A stretch of 64,000 bases of DNA from Burkholderia pyrrocinia (lineage in GTDB: Bacteria > Pseudomonadota > Gammaproteobacteria > Burkholderiales > Burkholderiaceae). The notes below the pieces were generated by a model, which saw only the letters and a list, made by a program, of their open reading frames with translations, ran no database searches and was not told where the DNA came from. Every line of letters starts with the position of its first letter. Positions within the stretch are counted from its first letter, which is position 1. Shown piece after piece: positions 27,945 to 36,619 of this stretch. The position numbers were made by a program, and so were the translations under genes. Where the stretch lies: the NCBI RefSeq assembly GCF_003330765.1, contig NZ_CP024902.1, forward strand, positions 1-64,000, given 5' to 3'.

Positions 27945-28466
27945 ATGCCCTCCACCGCCCTCGACGACGACGCGTTGCGCGAACTCCTCCCCAGGCTGCG
28001 ACGCTTCGCGCTCTGGCTGGCGCGCGACGTCCACGCGGCCGACGATCTCGTCCAGGCGACGCTCGAGCGCGCGCTGTCGCGCTGGACGAGCCGCCGTGAC
28101 GACGCGTCGCTGCGCAGCTGGCTCTTCACGATCCTGTATCGGCAGTTTCTCGACGGCAAACGCAGCGCGAAGCGCTACGCGTGGCTGCTCGGCCGCATCC
28201 GGGATGACGATGACGCGCACTGGCCGTCCGCCGAACGCGAATTCGCGGCGCGCGCGACGCTCGAAGCGTTCGGCAAGCTCTCCGACGAGCAGCGCAGCCT
28301 GCTGCTGCTCGTCGCGGTCGAGGGCTTCACCTATCAGGAAGTCGCCGACTTGCTCGACGTGCCGATCGGCACCGTGATGTCGAGGCTCTCCCGCGCGCGC
28401 CAGGCGCTGCGCCAGCTCAGCGACGGCGAGCTTCCTGCGCCTTCTTTGCGACTGATGAAAAAATGA
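27945..28466 (+). CDS. ECF sigma factor linked to peroxidase/cytochrome b561
   Basis: This is a group 4 sigma-70 factor of 173 residues from ATG 27945 (MPSTALDDD...). An upstream in-frame GTG at 27891 would add 18 residues but falls inside the promoter. Region 2 contains DDLVQATLERALSRW and LRSWLFTILYRQFLD (core binding and -10 recognition). Region 4 contains the helix-turn-helix FTYQEVADLLDVPIGTVMSR for -35 recognition. The anti-sigma gene overlaps by 4 bp. The divergent peroxidase/cytochrome operon with an identical promoter pattern is the probable target, which points to a response to oxidants at the envelope. The inducing signal is not known. Confidence 0.9.
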   Translation: MPSTALDDDALRELLPRLRRFALWLARDVHAADDLVQATLERALSRWTSRRDDASLRSWLFTILYRQFLDGKRSAKRYAWLLGRIRDDDDAHWPSAEREFAARATLEAFGKLSDEQRSLLLLVAVEGFTYQEVADLLDVPIGTVMSRLSRARQALRQLSDGELPAPSLRLMKK

Positions 28467-29221
28467 ACACGCCTCCGAACGAACATGATCTCCAGGCCTA
28501 TGTCGACGGCCAGCTCGACGACGATGCGCGTGCCGCGGTCGAGCGGTATCTCGCGCTGCATCCGGAGCGTGCGGAACAGGTGAAGCAATGGCAGCAGGAT
28601 GCGCAGCGGTTAAGGGCGGCGCTGGAGAGCGTGCGGATGCCTCCGGACAACCCTGCGCTCGATCCGGCTGCGATTCGGGCACGACGGGCGGAGCGCACGC
28701 GGATGCGGTTTGCGATGGCGGCTTCGTTCGTGTTCTGCGTCGGGCTGGGGACGTTGGGTGGGTGGCAAGCGCGTGGGTGGAACGCGGCGCCGCCCATCGC
28801 GCCGATGAGCGATGCGGTCGAGGCTTACAAGATGATGGTGGTCGATCAAACCGCGAAGGTGGATTATCGGCCGACGGGTGCGGGCGATTTGCAGGGATGG
28901 CTCACCAAGCGCGTGGGGGCGTCGGCGAAGCTGCCGGATTTGAGCGCGGCGGGGTTCAGGCCGGTCGGTGGGCGGTTGTTCACGACGGACAGCGGGGCTA
29001 CTGCTGCGATGGTGCTCTATGAGGACGATGCGGGGCGGACGCTGAGCTTCTATCTCCGGCCGGCGGAATCGAAACATCGTCTGCTGCCGGCCGGGCAACG
29101 CGTCGATGGTGCGCTGCTGGCAAGGTATGGGTCGGTGAATGGGCTCAACTATGCAGTGGTCGGGCCGGCCGGGAGCCTTGGGGAGAAAGCGGTCGTACAA
29201 GCGCTGGATCAGCAGACTTGA
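28463..29221 (+). CDS. Membrane anti-sigma factor
   Basis: The 252-residue protein has a short cytoplasmic N-terminus with the anti-sigma pattern HDLQAYVDGQLDDDARA (about 8-24) that binds ECF sigma, a single membrane helix (about 83-101, FAMAASFVFCVGLGTLGGW), and a periplasmic domain of about 150 residues. It has no HxxxCxxC zinc motif, so it is not a ZAS-type redox sensor; sensing would rely on the periplasmic part or on proteolysis. It starts in a 4-bp overlap with the sigma gene, ensuring balanced synthesis. Known biology of such pairs suggests it holds the sigma factor inactive until an envelope oxidant signal arrives. Confidence 0.85.
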   Translation: MNTPPNEHDLQAYVDGQLDDDARAAVERYLALHPERAEQVKQWQQDAQRLRAALESVRMPPDNPALDPAAIRARRAERTRMRFAMAASFVFCVGLGTLGGWQARGWNAAPPIAPMSDAVEAYKMMVVDQTAKVDYRPTGAGDLQGWLTKRVGASAKLPDLSAAGFRPVGGRLFTTDSGATAAMVLYEDDAGRTLSFYLRPAESKHRLLPAGQRVDGALLARYGSVNGLNYAVVGPAGSLGEKAVVQALDQQT

Positions 29222-29315
29222 GGGGTAGGATGCGCGCGCGGCCGGTGGTGGTTGCCAGCGCCTTTTGCGGCGCGCCTTGGCCGGCTTGAATGTGCTCACG
29301 CTCACCGCTCTAATG

Positions 29316-29780
29316 CACAGCGTTTCGACTTGCTTTCCTGGGCTGTTGTCCACATCGGAGCACTGCCGGCGCCCTCACCTTTAAAATCACAGGGTTTAGA
29401 GTCGCCGCGGAACAGGATATCCACATCGATCATGGCGACACCGCGCGCGGTCATCGGTCGGCTCGCTCACCTTCGGCCTGCACAGCGTTTCGGGTTGTTT
29501 TGGCGTGCGATATCCACAACCCGTGAGATAACGCGAACACCTGCCCGGAATTCGATTGCCCTCATCCGTTGAATGCACAGGTCTTCGAGTGTTTTGACTT
29601 CTCGATATCCACAAGGCATTCAATCACGACGGATCGCGCGAAAACTATCCGCACCATCTGCTCTATTCCGGCAAAGCCCTACCAGACAAGACATTCGGGC
29701 TGACTCGTGTGGTCGAATGCAAGGTGCTCACCTGTTCGATGCACAGCGATTCGACTGGTTGGGCGTGCGAGTTGTCCACA
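29316..29780 (+). repeat. Five copies of a 38-39 bp repeat with DnaA-box-like ends
   Basis: Units lie at 29316-29354, 29388-29425, 29481-29518, 29576-29613 and 29742-29780, all in the same direction. Each starts CACAG (preceded by TGCACAG context in four of five), has a TTCGA-like centre near position 9, and ends in TATCCACA or TTGTCCACA. Lengths are 39, 38, 38, 38 and 39 bp. Both ends resemble DnaA boxes (TTATCCACA family; AATGCACA and ATATCCACA are 7-8 of 9 matches). The 763-bp gap 29222-29984 contains nothing else I recognise except a gene remnant at its right edge. A DnaA-binding or titrating locus is the first hypothesis. Confidence 0.75.
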
Positions 29781-29849
29781 CGTTCCCGCCGACAAGTGCA
29801 CGAAACGCGATGCACATTCCACAAGCGCCCACGTCGTAGAGCCGGCTGC

Positions 29850-29979
29850 CCTCCGCCCACTCGTGTGCTTACGCATTCGGTCCAGATCTCGAAGTTGTGC
29901 AGATCCTGCCCGGTCGTCGCAAATTCCTCGTAGGCGGCTTTCAGGCCGAGCAGCGTCGCGGTATTGAGGACTTTTCTCC
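29850..29979 (-). pseudogene. Open remnant beside the truncated immunity gene
   Basis: Read on the minus strand this stretch gives VLNTATLLGLKAAYEEFATT followed by GQDLHNFEIWTECVSTRV, which looks like real protein sequence but has no start and is joined directly to the shortened end of the immunity gene at 29985. It is likely the tail of a further toxin- or immunity-related gene lost by deletion. I do not recognise the family. Confidence 0.4.
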
Positions 29980-29984
29980 GGACA

Positions 29985-30884
29985 TCACGGGTTCAGGCTC
30001 GTCTGCGGCACTTGCAGCGGCTCCAGGAAATACTGCGATTCGTCGGGAACGACGCCGTCCGTATAACGCTTGTCTTCCCACAACAGTCGCCAGTGTGTCT
30101 TGACGACCGCATCCGTGTCATCGTCGTTGAGGTTCGGCGCGCGGATGTCCCGAATGAGGTAATTGAAGCAGCCACTACCGCGCAGACTGCGTTCGCCGAC
30201 CGGCACAATGCCCAGCCACTTCGATTGCTCGACGGCAACGGGTTCCCAGATGCCGTCGCACGGCACCTTGTCGCCGGACTTGATCACCGGGCCGACTGGC
30301 TCCGGAACCTCGGGCAGGTCTTCCGGAAACACAGGATAAGGAAGCGTGTAGAAGGTGTACTCGTATGCATCCAGAGACAGCAGCAGCCCCTCCGAGCGCA
30401 GTTGTGCCAGATCGTTATTCAAACTCGACGGCTCGAGCGGCGCATGCTCCATCTGGTATTGCGATGCGTGCAGCAGTTGGGCCAGCGCGTCGACCTTCGG
30501 CGGATAGGGGGCAATCTGCGCACCACGCTCCCAGTAGTTGTAATGGGGGAAGAAATACGCGTTCAAATAGTTATACCGGTCGACTGCGTATTCCAGCGGC
30601 TCGCCGGTCTGCCAGACGAACCGATGCCCTCGGGCCAGCTCGGACAATCCTCGGTCATAAGCGGAGAGAACTTCAAAGATGGTTGGCAGATGGTCTGCCA
30701 CCACGCGCTCCGGATCGTCTTCAGGCCAGGTCTTCACCGCGTTCTCGTATTCGTTCGCGAATCGCGCAAACGCATCGCGCTTGCGCTTCCAGAGCGAAAA
30801 ACTGGTCAGGCGTTGAAGCAGCCAGAAAATCCTGCGCCGCGTTGCGTCGTCCGTCATGTCGTACAGCTTGATCGTGTCCGTCAT
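29985..30884 (-). CDS. Imm72-like immunity protein, second copy, shortened
   Basis: This 299-residue protein is a close paralogue of the 358-residue protein upstream: both open MTDTIK and share long identical runs such as TRRRIFWLLQRLTSFSLWKR. It resembles the Imm71/Imm72 immunity families of polymorphic toxin loci; no signal peptide or membrane segment is visible, so it would act in the cytoplasm. It stops about 59 residues earlier than its paralogue, with an unrelated ending (VPQTSLNP), so it may be decaying or may have diverged to match another toxin variant. It is preceded by debris of the toxin gene's 3' end, showing that toxin tail and immunity gene were duplicated together. Confidence 0.75.
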   Translation of the reverse strand: MTDTIKLYDMTDDATRRRIFWLLQRLTSFSLWKRKRDAFARFANEYENAVKTWPEDDPERVVADHLPTIFEVLSAYDRGLSELARGHRFVWQTGEPLEYAVDRYNYLNAYFFPHYNYWERGAQIAPYPPKVDALAQLLHASQYQMEHAPLEPSSLNNDLAQLRSEGLLLSLDAYEYTFYTLPYPVFPEDLPEVPEPVGPVIKSGDKVPCDGIWEPVAVEQSKWLGIVPVGERSLRGSGCFNYLIRDIRAPNLNDDDTDAVVKTHWRLLWEDKRYTDGVVPDESQYFLEPLQVPQTSLNP

Positions 30885-30887
30885 CGC

Positions 30888-31013
30888 TGAACTTCGTCAT
30901 TCGCCGCCGATCGTGTCGCTGCGGTCACTTTGCTTCGAGATTCTGCACGGGTGTCCTTGAGCCGTACTGCTCGGCAAGCTTCCCGGCCCACGCATCCCCA
31001 TCACCCGCCCGCA
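30888..31013 (-). pseudogene. Debris of the toxin 3' end between immunity copies
   Basis: On the minus strand this reads AWAGKLAEQYGSRTPVQNLE, matching AWAGKIAEQYGTATPVQYLE near the C-terminus of the toxin at 32087-33670. It then jumps to DNA matching the toxin's last codons (AAAGTGACCGCAGCGAC...) with the intervening segment deleted and the frame lost. The final bases run into the next immunity start exactly as in the intact toxin. This is the scar of a tandem duplication of toxin tail plus immunity gene. Confidence 0.85.
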
Positions 31014-32090
31014 CTACGAACGCTTCACCAGGCACCACGTCACCCAGTGCACCTTGAGCTCGCCGAGATTGTCCCTGACGAGCATGTCCGGCATCGCCGC
31101 ACCGGCTTCGACACGCAGTGTCTTGCCGCCGTATTCGTCCGTCTGCCATTCGCCGGTAACCGGGCAGATATCGCCGGTGCGGACCTGTGCGACGTTTTCG
31201 CGGTCCAGCTGCGGCGCTTGCGGCGGCTCGAGGAAATACTGCGATTCGTCGGGGATGATGCCGTCCGCATATCGCTTGTCTTCCCACAACAGTCGCCAGT
31301 GCGTCTTGACGAGCGCTCCCGTGTCGTCATCGCTGAGGTTCGGTGCGCGGATGCCCCGAATGAAATAATTGAAGCAGCCGTTGCTGCGCAGACTGCGATT
31401 GCCGACCGGTACGACACCCAGCAACTTCGATTGCTCGACGGCAACGGGTTCCCAGATGCCGTCGCAAGGCACCTTCTCGCCTGACTTGATCACCGGGCCG
31501 ACTGGTTCCGGAACCTCGGGTAAATCCACCGGAAACGCCGGATACGGAAGTGTGTAGAAGCTGTGCTCATACGCATCCGGGGACAGCAGCAAATCTATCG
31601 AGCTCAGTTGTGCGAGATAGTCTTCCAAAGGTGGCGGCTCGAACGGCGCATACTCCACCTGGTATTCCGATGCATGCAGCAGTTGGGCCAACGCGTCGAC
31701 CTTCGGCGGATAGGGGGCAGCCTGCGCACCGCGGTCCCAGTAGTCGTAATGAGGGAAGAAATACGCGTTCAAATGGTTGTACCGATCGATCGCGTATTGC
31801 AGCGGCTCACCGCGCTGCCAGACGAACCGGTACCCTCGGGCCAACTCGGTCAACCCTCGATCGTAAGCGGAGAGAATCTCGAAGACGGTCGGCAAATTGT
31901 CTGCCGGCATCCTCTCCGGATCATCTTCAGACCAGGTCTTCACCGCGCTCTCGTATTCGTTCGCGAAGAGTGCAAACGCATCGCGCTTGCGCTTCCAGAG
32001 CGAAAAACTGGTCAGGCGTTGAAGCAGCCAGAAAATCCTGCGTCGCGTCGCATCATCCGTCATGTCGTATTGCTTGATCGTATCCGTCAT
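31014..32090 (-). CDS. Imm72-like immunity protein, first copy
   Basis: A 358-residue cytoplasmic protein directly behind the toxin gene, with a 4-bp ATGA overlap, the classic layout of a cognate immunity gene. It resembles the Imm71/Imm72 families (recognised by eye from residues such as FVWQRGEPLQYAIDRYN and WEPVAVEQSKLLGVVPVG). The N-terminal part is helical and rich in aromatic residues; the C-terminal part is beta-rich and ends HWVTWCLVKRS. It should block the toxin encoded upstream in the producing cell and its siblings. A shortened paralogue follows downstream. Family assignment is moderate; role by position is strong. Confidence 0.8.
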   Translation of the reverse strand: MTDTIKQYDMTDDATRRRIFWLLQRLTSFSLWKRKRDAFALFANEYESAVKTWSEDDPERMPADNLPTVFEILSAYDRGLTELARGYRFVWQRGEPLQYAIDRYNHLNAYFFPHYDYWDRGAQAAPYPPKVDALAQLLHASEYQVEYAPFEPPPLEDYLAQLSSIDLLLSPDAYEHSFYTLPYPAFPVDLPEVPEPVGPVIKSGEKVPCDGIWEPVAVEQSKLLGVVPVGNRSLRSNGCFNYFIRGIRAPNLSDDDTGALVKTHWRLLWEDKRYADGIIPDESQYFLEPPQAPQLDRENVAQVRTGDICPVTGEWQTDEYGGKTLRVEAGAAMPDMLVRDNLGELKVHWVTWCLVKRS

Positions 32091-33670
32091 CTCTGACCTT
32101 GGTTGTTCGCTGCCGATCGAGTCGCTGCGGTCACTTTGCTGTTGGCCGCCTTGGTCTGGATTTCGTCACCCGCCAGCCGGCGTGTCTTCGTCGCGTAGTG
32201 GATGTCGTCCTCGTACTTGCTGTAGCCGTAGACCTTCTCGACATTCTCCCAGTTCGTCTTGTGGAACTCGATCTTGACGCCGTTGAACTCTCGCTCGACG
32301 TGCAGATTCGCGTGCCCGGTGAAATTCTCGAATTGCTTCTTGATCTTGTTTCCTTCTTCAGTCACAAACTCCGACAGTTTGCCGAAGTCGACAACCAGTT
32401 GATCAGCGCCGCCTTCGAGATACTGCACGGGCGTCGCCGTGCCGTACTGTTCGGCAATCTTTCCAGCCCACGCATTGGCCGTCGGCATCCGTTCGCCGAA
32501 ATCGTGCGGCAACTGCATGATGACGATGAACCCGTTGCCGTTCCAGGCATCCAGCACCGCGGAGAACCTGCGCCACTCCTCGGCGGTCTTCGGTGGCTCG
32601 CCGACGCCCCAGAACGCGGGATTTCTGCCGCCCGCCGAACTGCCGCCCGCCCACGTCGCCAGTTCAGACGGGTTACCGAACACGCGATACACCTTCTTGC
32701 CAGCGAGTTCCTTCGCAGTCAGCGCCTTGATCGGCCCGCTGAACGACGCGATGTCGAGAAACACATCCTTATCGCCAAACAGGGGCATCTTGCCTTTCCT
32801 GTCGACGATGTTCGGCCAACCCTTGGCAATTTTCTCGCCGTATTTCGCCTTGAGCCGCGCCTCGCCACGTTTGTCAGCCAGGCACTCCTCCGACGGAAAA
32901 CGACCCCGACGAATATCGCGGGCAAACTTGCGCTCCTGCAGATATGCCTCGGCCTCGCGCTTGAGCTTCGGTGCGCCGCCCGTCGCGATTTCATGCACCT
33001 CACCGCGATAGACCATGTTCTGCAACACCTTGAGCTTCGCGTTAAGCTCCTTGATCGCGTCCGGCACGATCTTGTCGGCCATGTCCTGAATCGCGTGAAA
33101 ACCGCTGCTGACGCGTTCGAGTGCTGCCCGCCATTTGTCCGGCAGCACTCGACCGACGCGCGATTCGAGTGAGCGCTGAATGGTGACGCGCATGCCCGCG
33201 CAAAAATCCTTCAGCTTCGTCAGGACCAGCGCCTGGTACTTGCCCAGGTCCAGCGCCTTCAACCACTTCGGCGCGTCGCCGTGCCCCATCCGGTTCAGGA
33301 ATTGCACGACCGCCTTGAGCAGTTCGGCATCCTTCGCGACATCTCCGGTGACCTTCAGCAGTAGACGCCCGAGCCCCTTGATGACGCCGCCCACGACCGG
33401 GATCAGCGCGAAGATGAGCACGACCAGCAGTACGCGCTGCACCTTGTCGTCGCGCTTGACCGGATCCTGGCTCATGCCGATGCTGACGGCCAGCAGGTCG
33501 CGAACGGCGGTTGCGTCACCCACGAGCGGAATCATGCCGATCGCGGCATCGACGATGATCTGGCTGATGGTCTGTTTTTCATTGAATGCGCCTTCCAGCG
33601 TTCCCCAGCACCATTGCCCGACTTCCAGCGACGTTGCCTTGAAATCCTCTATCGTCAAGCTCACGCTCAC
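32087..33670 (-). CDS. T6SS-associated effector with C-terminal toxin domain
   Basis: This 527-residue protein follows vgrG with a 4-bp overlap and precedes its immunity gene with another. The N-terminal third has two hydrophobic segments (about 38-60, IIVDAAIGMIPLVGDATAV; and about 78-105, VLLVVLIFALIPVVGGVIKG) containing the Pro-x-x-Gly pattern typical of polymorphic-toxin pre-toxin regions. A charged helical middle follows. The C-terminal region (about 325-470) holds KKVYRVFGNPS, a Gly/Ser-rich GGSSAGGRNPAFWG, and YLEGGADQLVVDFG. The order Arg, Ser-rich, acidic/Gln resembles ADP-ribosyltransferase folds, but I consider that tentative. No signal peptide is present; export would be on the VgrG tip. 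Confidence 0.75.
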   Translation of the reverse strand: MSVSLTIEDFKATSLEVGQWCWGTLEGAFNEKQTISQIIVDAAIGMIPLVGDATAVRDLLAVSIGMSQDPVKRDDKVQRVLLVVLIFALIPVVGGVIKGLGRLLLKVTGDVAKDAELLKAVVQFLNRMGHGDAPKWLKALDLGKYQALVLTKLKDFCAGMRVTIQRSLESRVGRVLPDKWRAALERVSSGFHAIQDMADKIVPDAIKELNAKLKVLQNMVYRGEVHEIATGGAPKLKREAEAYLQERKFARDIRRGRFPSEECLADKRGEARLKAKYGEKIAKGWPNIVDRKGKMPLFGDKDVFLDIASFSGPIKALTAKELAGKKVYRVFGNPSELATWAGGSSAGGRNPAFWGVGEPPKTAEEWRRFSAVLDAWNGNGFIVIMQLPHDFGERMPTANAWAGKIAEQYGTATPVQYLEGGADQLVVDFGKLSEFVTEEGNKIKKQFENFTGHANLHVEREFNGVKIEFHKTNWENVEKVYGYSKYEDDIHYATKTRRLAGDEIQTKAANSKVTAATRSAANNQGQR

Positions 33671-36441
33671 GCTCCCCCGTGCTTGTTGATGATTGAATCG
33701 ATGTCGGCATCGGAAAGGCGCTCTCCCTTGTAGTCGGGATTGGCGGTCGTATCCTTGCGCGCATACGCGCGCGCGTCCGGCCCGAGTTCGACCTTGATCG
33801 CGCCGGCCGGCACGTTCTCCAGATGCATCCGGCCCTGCGAATCCAGCACGCCTTCGCGCGTGGCGCCATCGGACAGCGTCGCAACGTACTTCGCGCCCTG
33901 CACCGGCTCGTTGTCGTGATACTGGTATTGCAGTGCCGCCGCATGCGTGGAAGTCGGCAACGCCGGCAACGGATAGGTCATGCTCGCCGGCCCCGCGAAC
34001 GTATGCGACGCGCCTTTGATGTCGACCTTTCCGGGCGCATGAACCTCGACATTGCCATCCTTGATCCGGATGTACGCGCCGCCGCTCGTCAGCAGGATTC
34101 CCTGGTCGGCCGCGATCTCGATCCGGTCCGTCGCCGACACGATCTTCACTGCCTTCTGCGCGGTCACCTCGATGTTGTCCGACTGCGCCTGAATCTCGAC
34201 CTTGCCCTTGCCCGCGAACAGCTTCATCCCCGCGTTCTGCGCGAACAGGCTCAGCTTCTGCCCGATGCTCGCCAGCAGCGACTTGCCCGCCGCGACGTGC
34301 ACGCTTTGCCCGCTCGCGACGTTCACGTGGTCCTTCGCGACCACGTGCATCGACTGCTGCGTCGACATCCCGATCCCCGACGGGCTGCCGAACAGCATCA
34401 CCGGTTCCTTGAACGCGTTCGCGCTGCCTGTCCCGCCGCCCGCCGTGCGCCCGCCGGCCGTACTGCCCGATGCGCTGTTTTGCGTCGCGTCGGTAAACGC
34501 ACGCATCGTGTCCTGCGCGTCCTTCAGGCTTTCCGCCTGATGCTGTTCACTCACGCCCGACAGCGCCTCGACGAGGCTTTCCGACGTCACGAGCTGCTGC
34601 TGCGCCTCCTTCACGTCGAGCGGCTGGCTGTTCGGCGCCTTCGGGTGCGTCGTCACGTAAAGGCCCTGGCTCGCCCGCACCGCGCCGTACGCATCCGAAC
34701 GCAGGTCGAACCCGCTGCCGAGATACTGCCCGCGCGAATTGCCACTCTGGTCGATGATGTAGCCGAGATGCAGCAGGCTGTTCGCGCTGCTGCTCATCAG
34801 TTGCACGCGGTTTTGCCCGGTCGCGTCGTCCATCACGAGCTGGTTGTAGCCGCTGCCTGAATACTCTTTCGATCGATATCCGGACAGGATCCCGTCGGTA
34901 TGCCACTGCGGCTGGTTCGCGCCGTTGTACACGCGCCCGACCGCAAGCGGCCGATCGCAGTCGCCGCCGACGTAGTCGATCAGCACCTCCTCGCCGATGC
35001 GCGGTACATGCACGCCACCGTAGCCGCCACCGCTATCCGACTGCACGACGCGCACCCAGCACGATGCGTTCTCGTTGCCCGGGTTCAGGCGGTCCCACAC
35101 GAACTGCACGCGGATCCGGTTCAGCGCATCGGTATAGACTTCCTCGCCCTGCGGCCCGACGACGATCGCCGTCTCGAGGTGCATTTCCGGCTTGCGATGC
35201 TCGAACGGGCTGCGATACGGCACGCTCGCGCGCTGCGCGTCGACTTCGACGAGATAGAAGCCGACCGAACCGTCGCCGTGCGATACGTGAAGGCCGGGCG
35301 TGTTTTCATATCGCGCGCGCACCTGATGCAGCGCGCGCCCCAGGCTATGCGGGAAATCCGAGTCGGTGCCCGGTACGGGCAGGTTGTTCTCGATCCACCA
35401 CGCCACCTCGGTCGCGGCAAACTCGCGCTGATCGGCGGGATCGCGATCATGCTCGGGATGGTCGGCCAGCGTGAAGCGCCGGCCGGCGTCGATCGCGCGC
35501 ACACCGCCCGCGCCATGGAAGCGCTTTGCCTGCGACTCCCATTCCTCCATCCTGACCTTCGTCAGGTGGTCGCCGCGCGTCTGGTCCAGATACGTGTATG
35601 CACCCGTGTACTCGTAGACTTCGAGCTGGTCGGGCAACTCGCCCTGGCCACCCATCGTCGGCAGCGACGTGCCCTTCGGGTTCGCCGACTGCGCAGGATT
35701 CTTGTAGTCGAACGTGCGCGTCGTGAGCGTGACGCTCTGCAGTGTGCGCGTGCCCGACCATTGCGTGAATGCGTTGGCCTCGCTGCCCACGCCGCCGCTA
35801 TAGAAACGCACGGCCTCCGGCGACAGCGGCGCGAACGCCTGCAGGTTGTCGGTGATCACGAGCGTATGCGACTTGCCGTCGTCAGCCTGCTGCCACGTGC
35901 CGTACAGCCCCTCGTCCTCCATCAGCCGGTGCACGAAGTTCCAGTCGGTGTCGCTTTGCCGTGTATACGACCGGTTCTCCAATGGCTGCGACAACGCAAA
36001 CCGGAACCGTCCGCGCGCTTCCGGATGCATGTCGAGCACATCGGAAATAATTTCCTCTGCGTTCTTGTCGATCCAGATTTTCTCGTCACGACGGAACCGC
36101 AGCACATGCATCCACGCGTGCAGTTCGAGCTGATAGGTCGTTACCCCGCCATTCGCGCCAAGCCGGCGCGCGGTGTAGATGTAGCCGCTGACGGGCCGAT
36201 AGGCATTGTTCGCCTGCTGAATCCATAGCGTTGCCGGTTGAGCGATCAGCTTCTTGAGCTCAAGGCCGGCATTACCGGCTATGACGTCGAGCGTGAACGA
36301 ATAATCTCGTCCGATCCGCGATCGGCCAACCGCGCGCTGTACGGCGAGTGCGTTGGCTCCCAGCGGAGTATCCAACTTGAGCAAACGATCCTGCTGAAGC
36401 AAACCACCGCGAAGCGCGGCGCCAACGTCCGGCATGTTCAT
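33667..36441 (-). CDS. vgrG: Type VI secretion tip protein VgrG
   Basis: VgrG trimers form the spike of the type VI machine and carry effectors. The 924-residue protein has the gp27-like part (about 1-400), the gp5/OB needle segment with GPQGEEVYTDALNRIRVQFV, and the DUF2345 beta-helix (about 600-830, with AGKSLLASIGQKLSLFAQNA). A C-terminal extension of about 70 residues (VQGAKYVATLSDGATREGVL onward) looks like a transthyretin-like domain, which in other VgrGs docks the downstream effector. The overlapping toxin gene fits this. No T6SS core genes lie nearby, so this is an orphan vgrG island served by a machine encoded elsewhere. Confidence 0.95.
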   Translation of the reverse strand: MNMPDVGAALRGGLLQQDRLLKLDTPLGANALAVQRAVGRSRIGRDYSFTLDVIAGNAGLELKKLIAQPATLWIQQANNAYRPVSGYIYTARRLGANGGVTTYQLELHAWMHVLRFRRDEKIWIDKNAEEIISDVLDMHPEARGRFRFALSQPLENRSYTRQSDTDWNFVHRLMEDEGLYGTWQQADDGKSHTLVITDNLQAFAPLSPEAVRFYSGGVGSEANAFTQWSGTRTLQSVTLTTRTFDYKNPAQSANPKGTSLPTMGGQGELPDQLEVYEYTGAYTYLDQTRGDHLTKVRMEEWESQAKRFHGAGGVRAIDAGRRFTLADHPEHDRDPADQREFAATEVAWWIENNLPVPGTDSDFPHSLGRALHQVRARYENTPGLHVSHGDGSVGFYLVEVDAQRASVPYRSPFEHRKPEMHLETAIVVGPQGEEVYTDALNRIRVQFVWDRLNPGNENASCWVRVVQSDSGGGYGGVHVPRIGEEVLIDYVGGDCDRPLAVGRVYNGANQPQWHTDGILSGYRSKEYSGSGYNQLVMDDATGQNRVQLMSSSANSLLHLGYIIDQSGNSRGQYLGSGFDLRSDAYGAVRASQGLYVTTHPKAPNSQPLDVKEAQQQLVTSESLVEALSGVSEQHQAESLKDAQDTMRAFTDATQNSASGSTAGGRTAGGGTGSANAFKEPVMLFGSPSGIGMSTQQSMHVVAKDHVNVASGQSVHVAAGKSLLASIGQKLSLFAQNAGMKLFAGKGKVEIQAQSDNIEVTAQKAVKIVSATDRIEIAADQGILLTSGGAYIRIKDGNVEVHAPGKVDIKGASHTFAGPASMTYPLPALPTSTHAAALQYQYHDNEPVQGAKYVATLSDGATREGVLDSQGRMHLENVPAGAIKVELGPDARAYARKDTTANPDYKGERLSDADIDSIINKHGGA

Positions 36442-36619
36442 GATGCAGCCCTTTTTTATTTCAGCACCCTCGGATGGTGTCTGTGACTCAGTCGCGCGAG
36501 ATTCTACCGTTTAATCAGGGCACTAAGATCAATCGTCCGACCAGGAACAAGGACATGGCCAAATCACGTGCCGCGCGATCCGTCATGCGAATCGGTCGGA
36601 CGCCGTCGTATCGCTCCGT

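Noticed and set aside
29316..29780. CRISPR array
   Set aside because: The repeats are imperfect, their spacing is irregular (72, 93, 95 and 166 bp between starts), and no cas genes are near.
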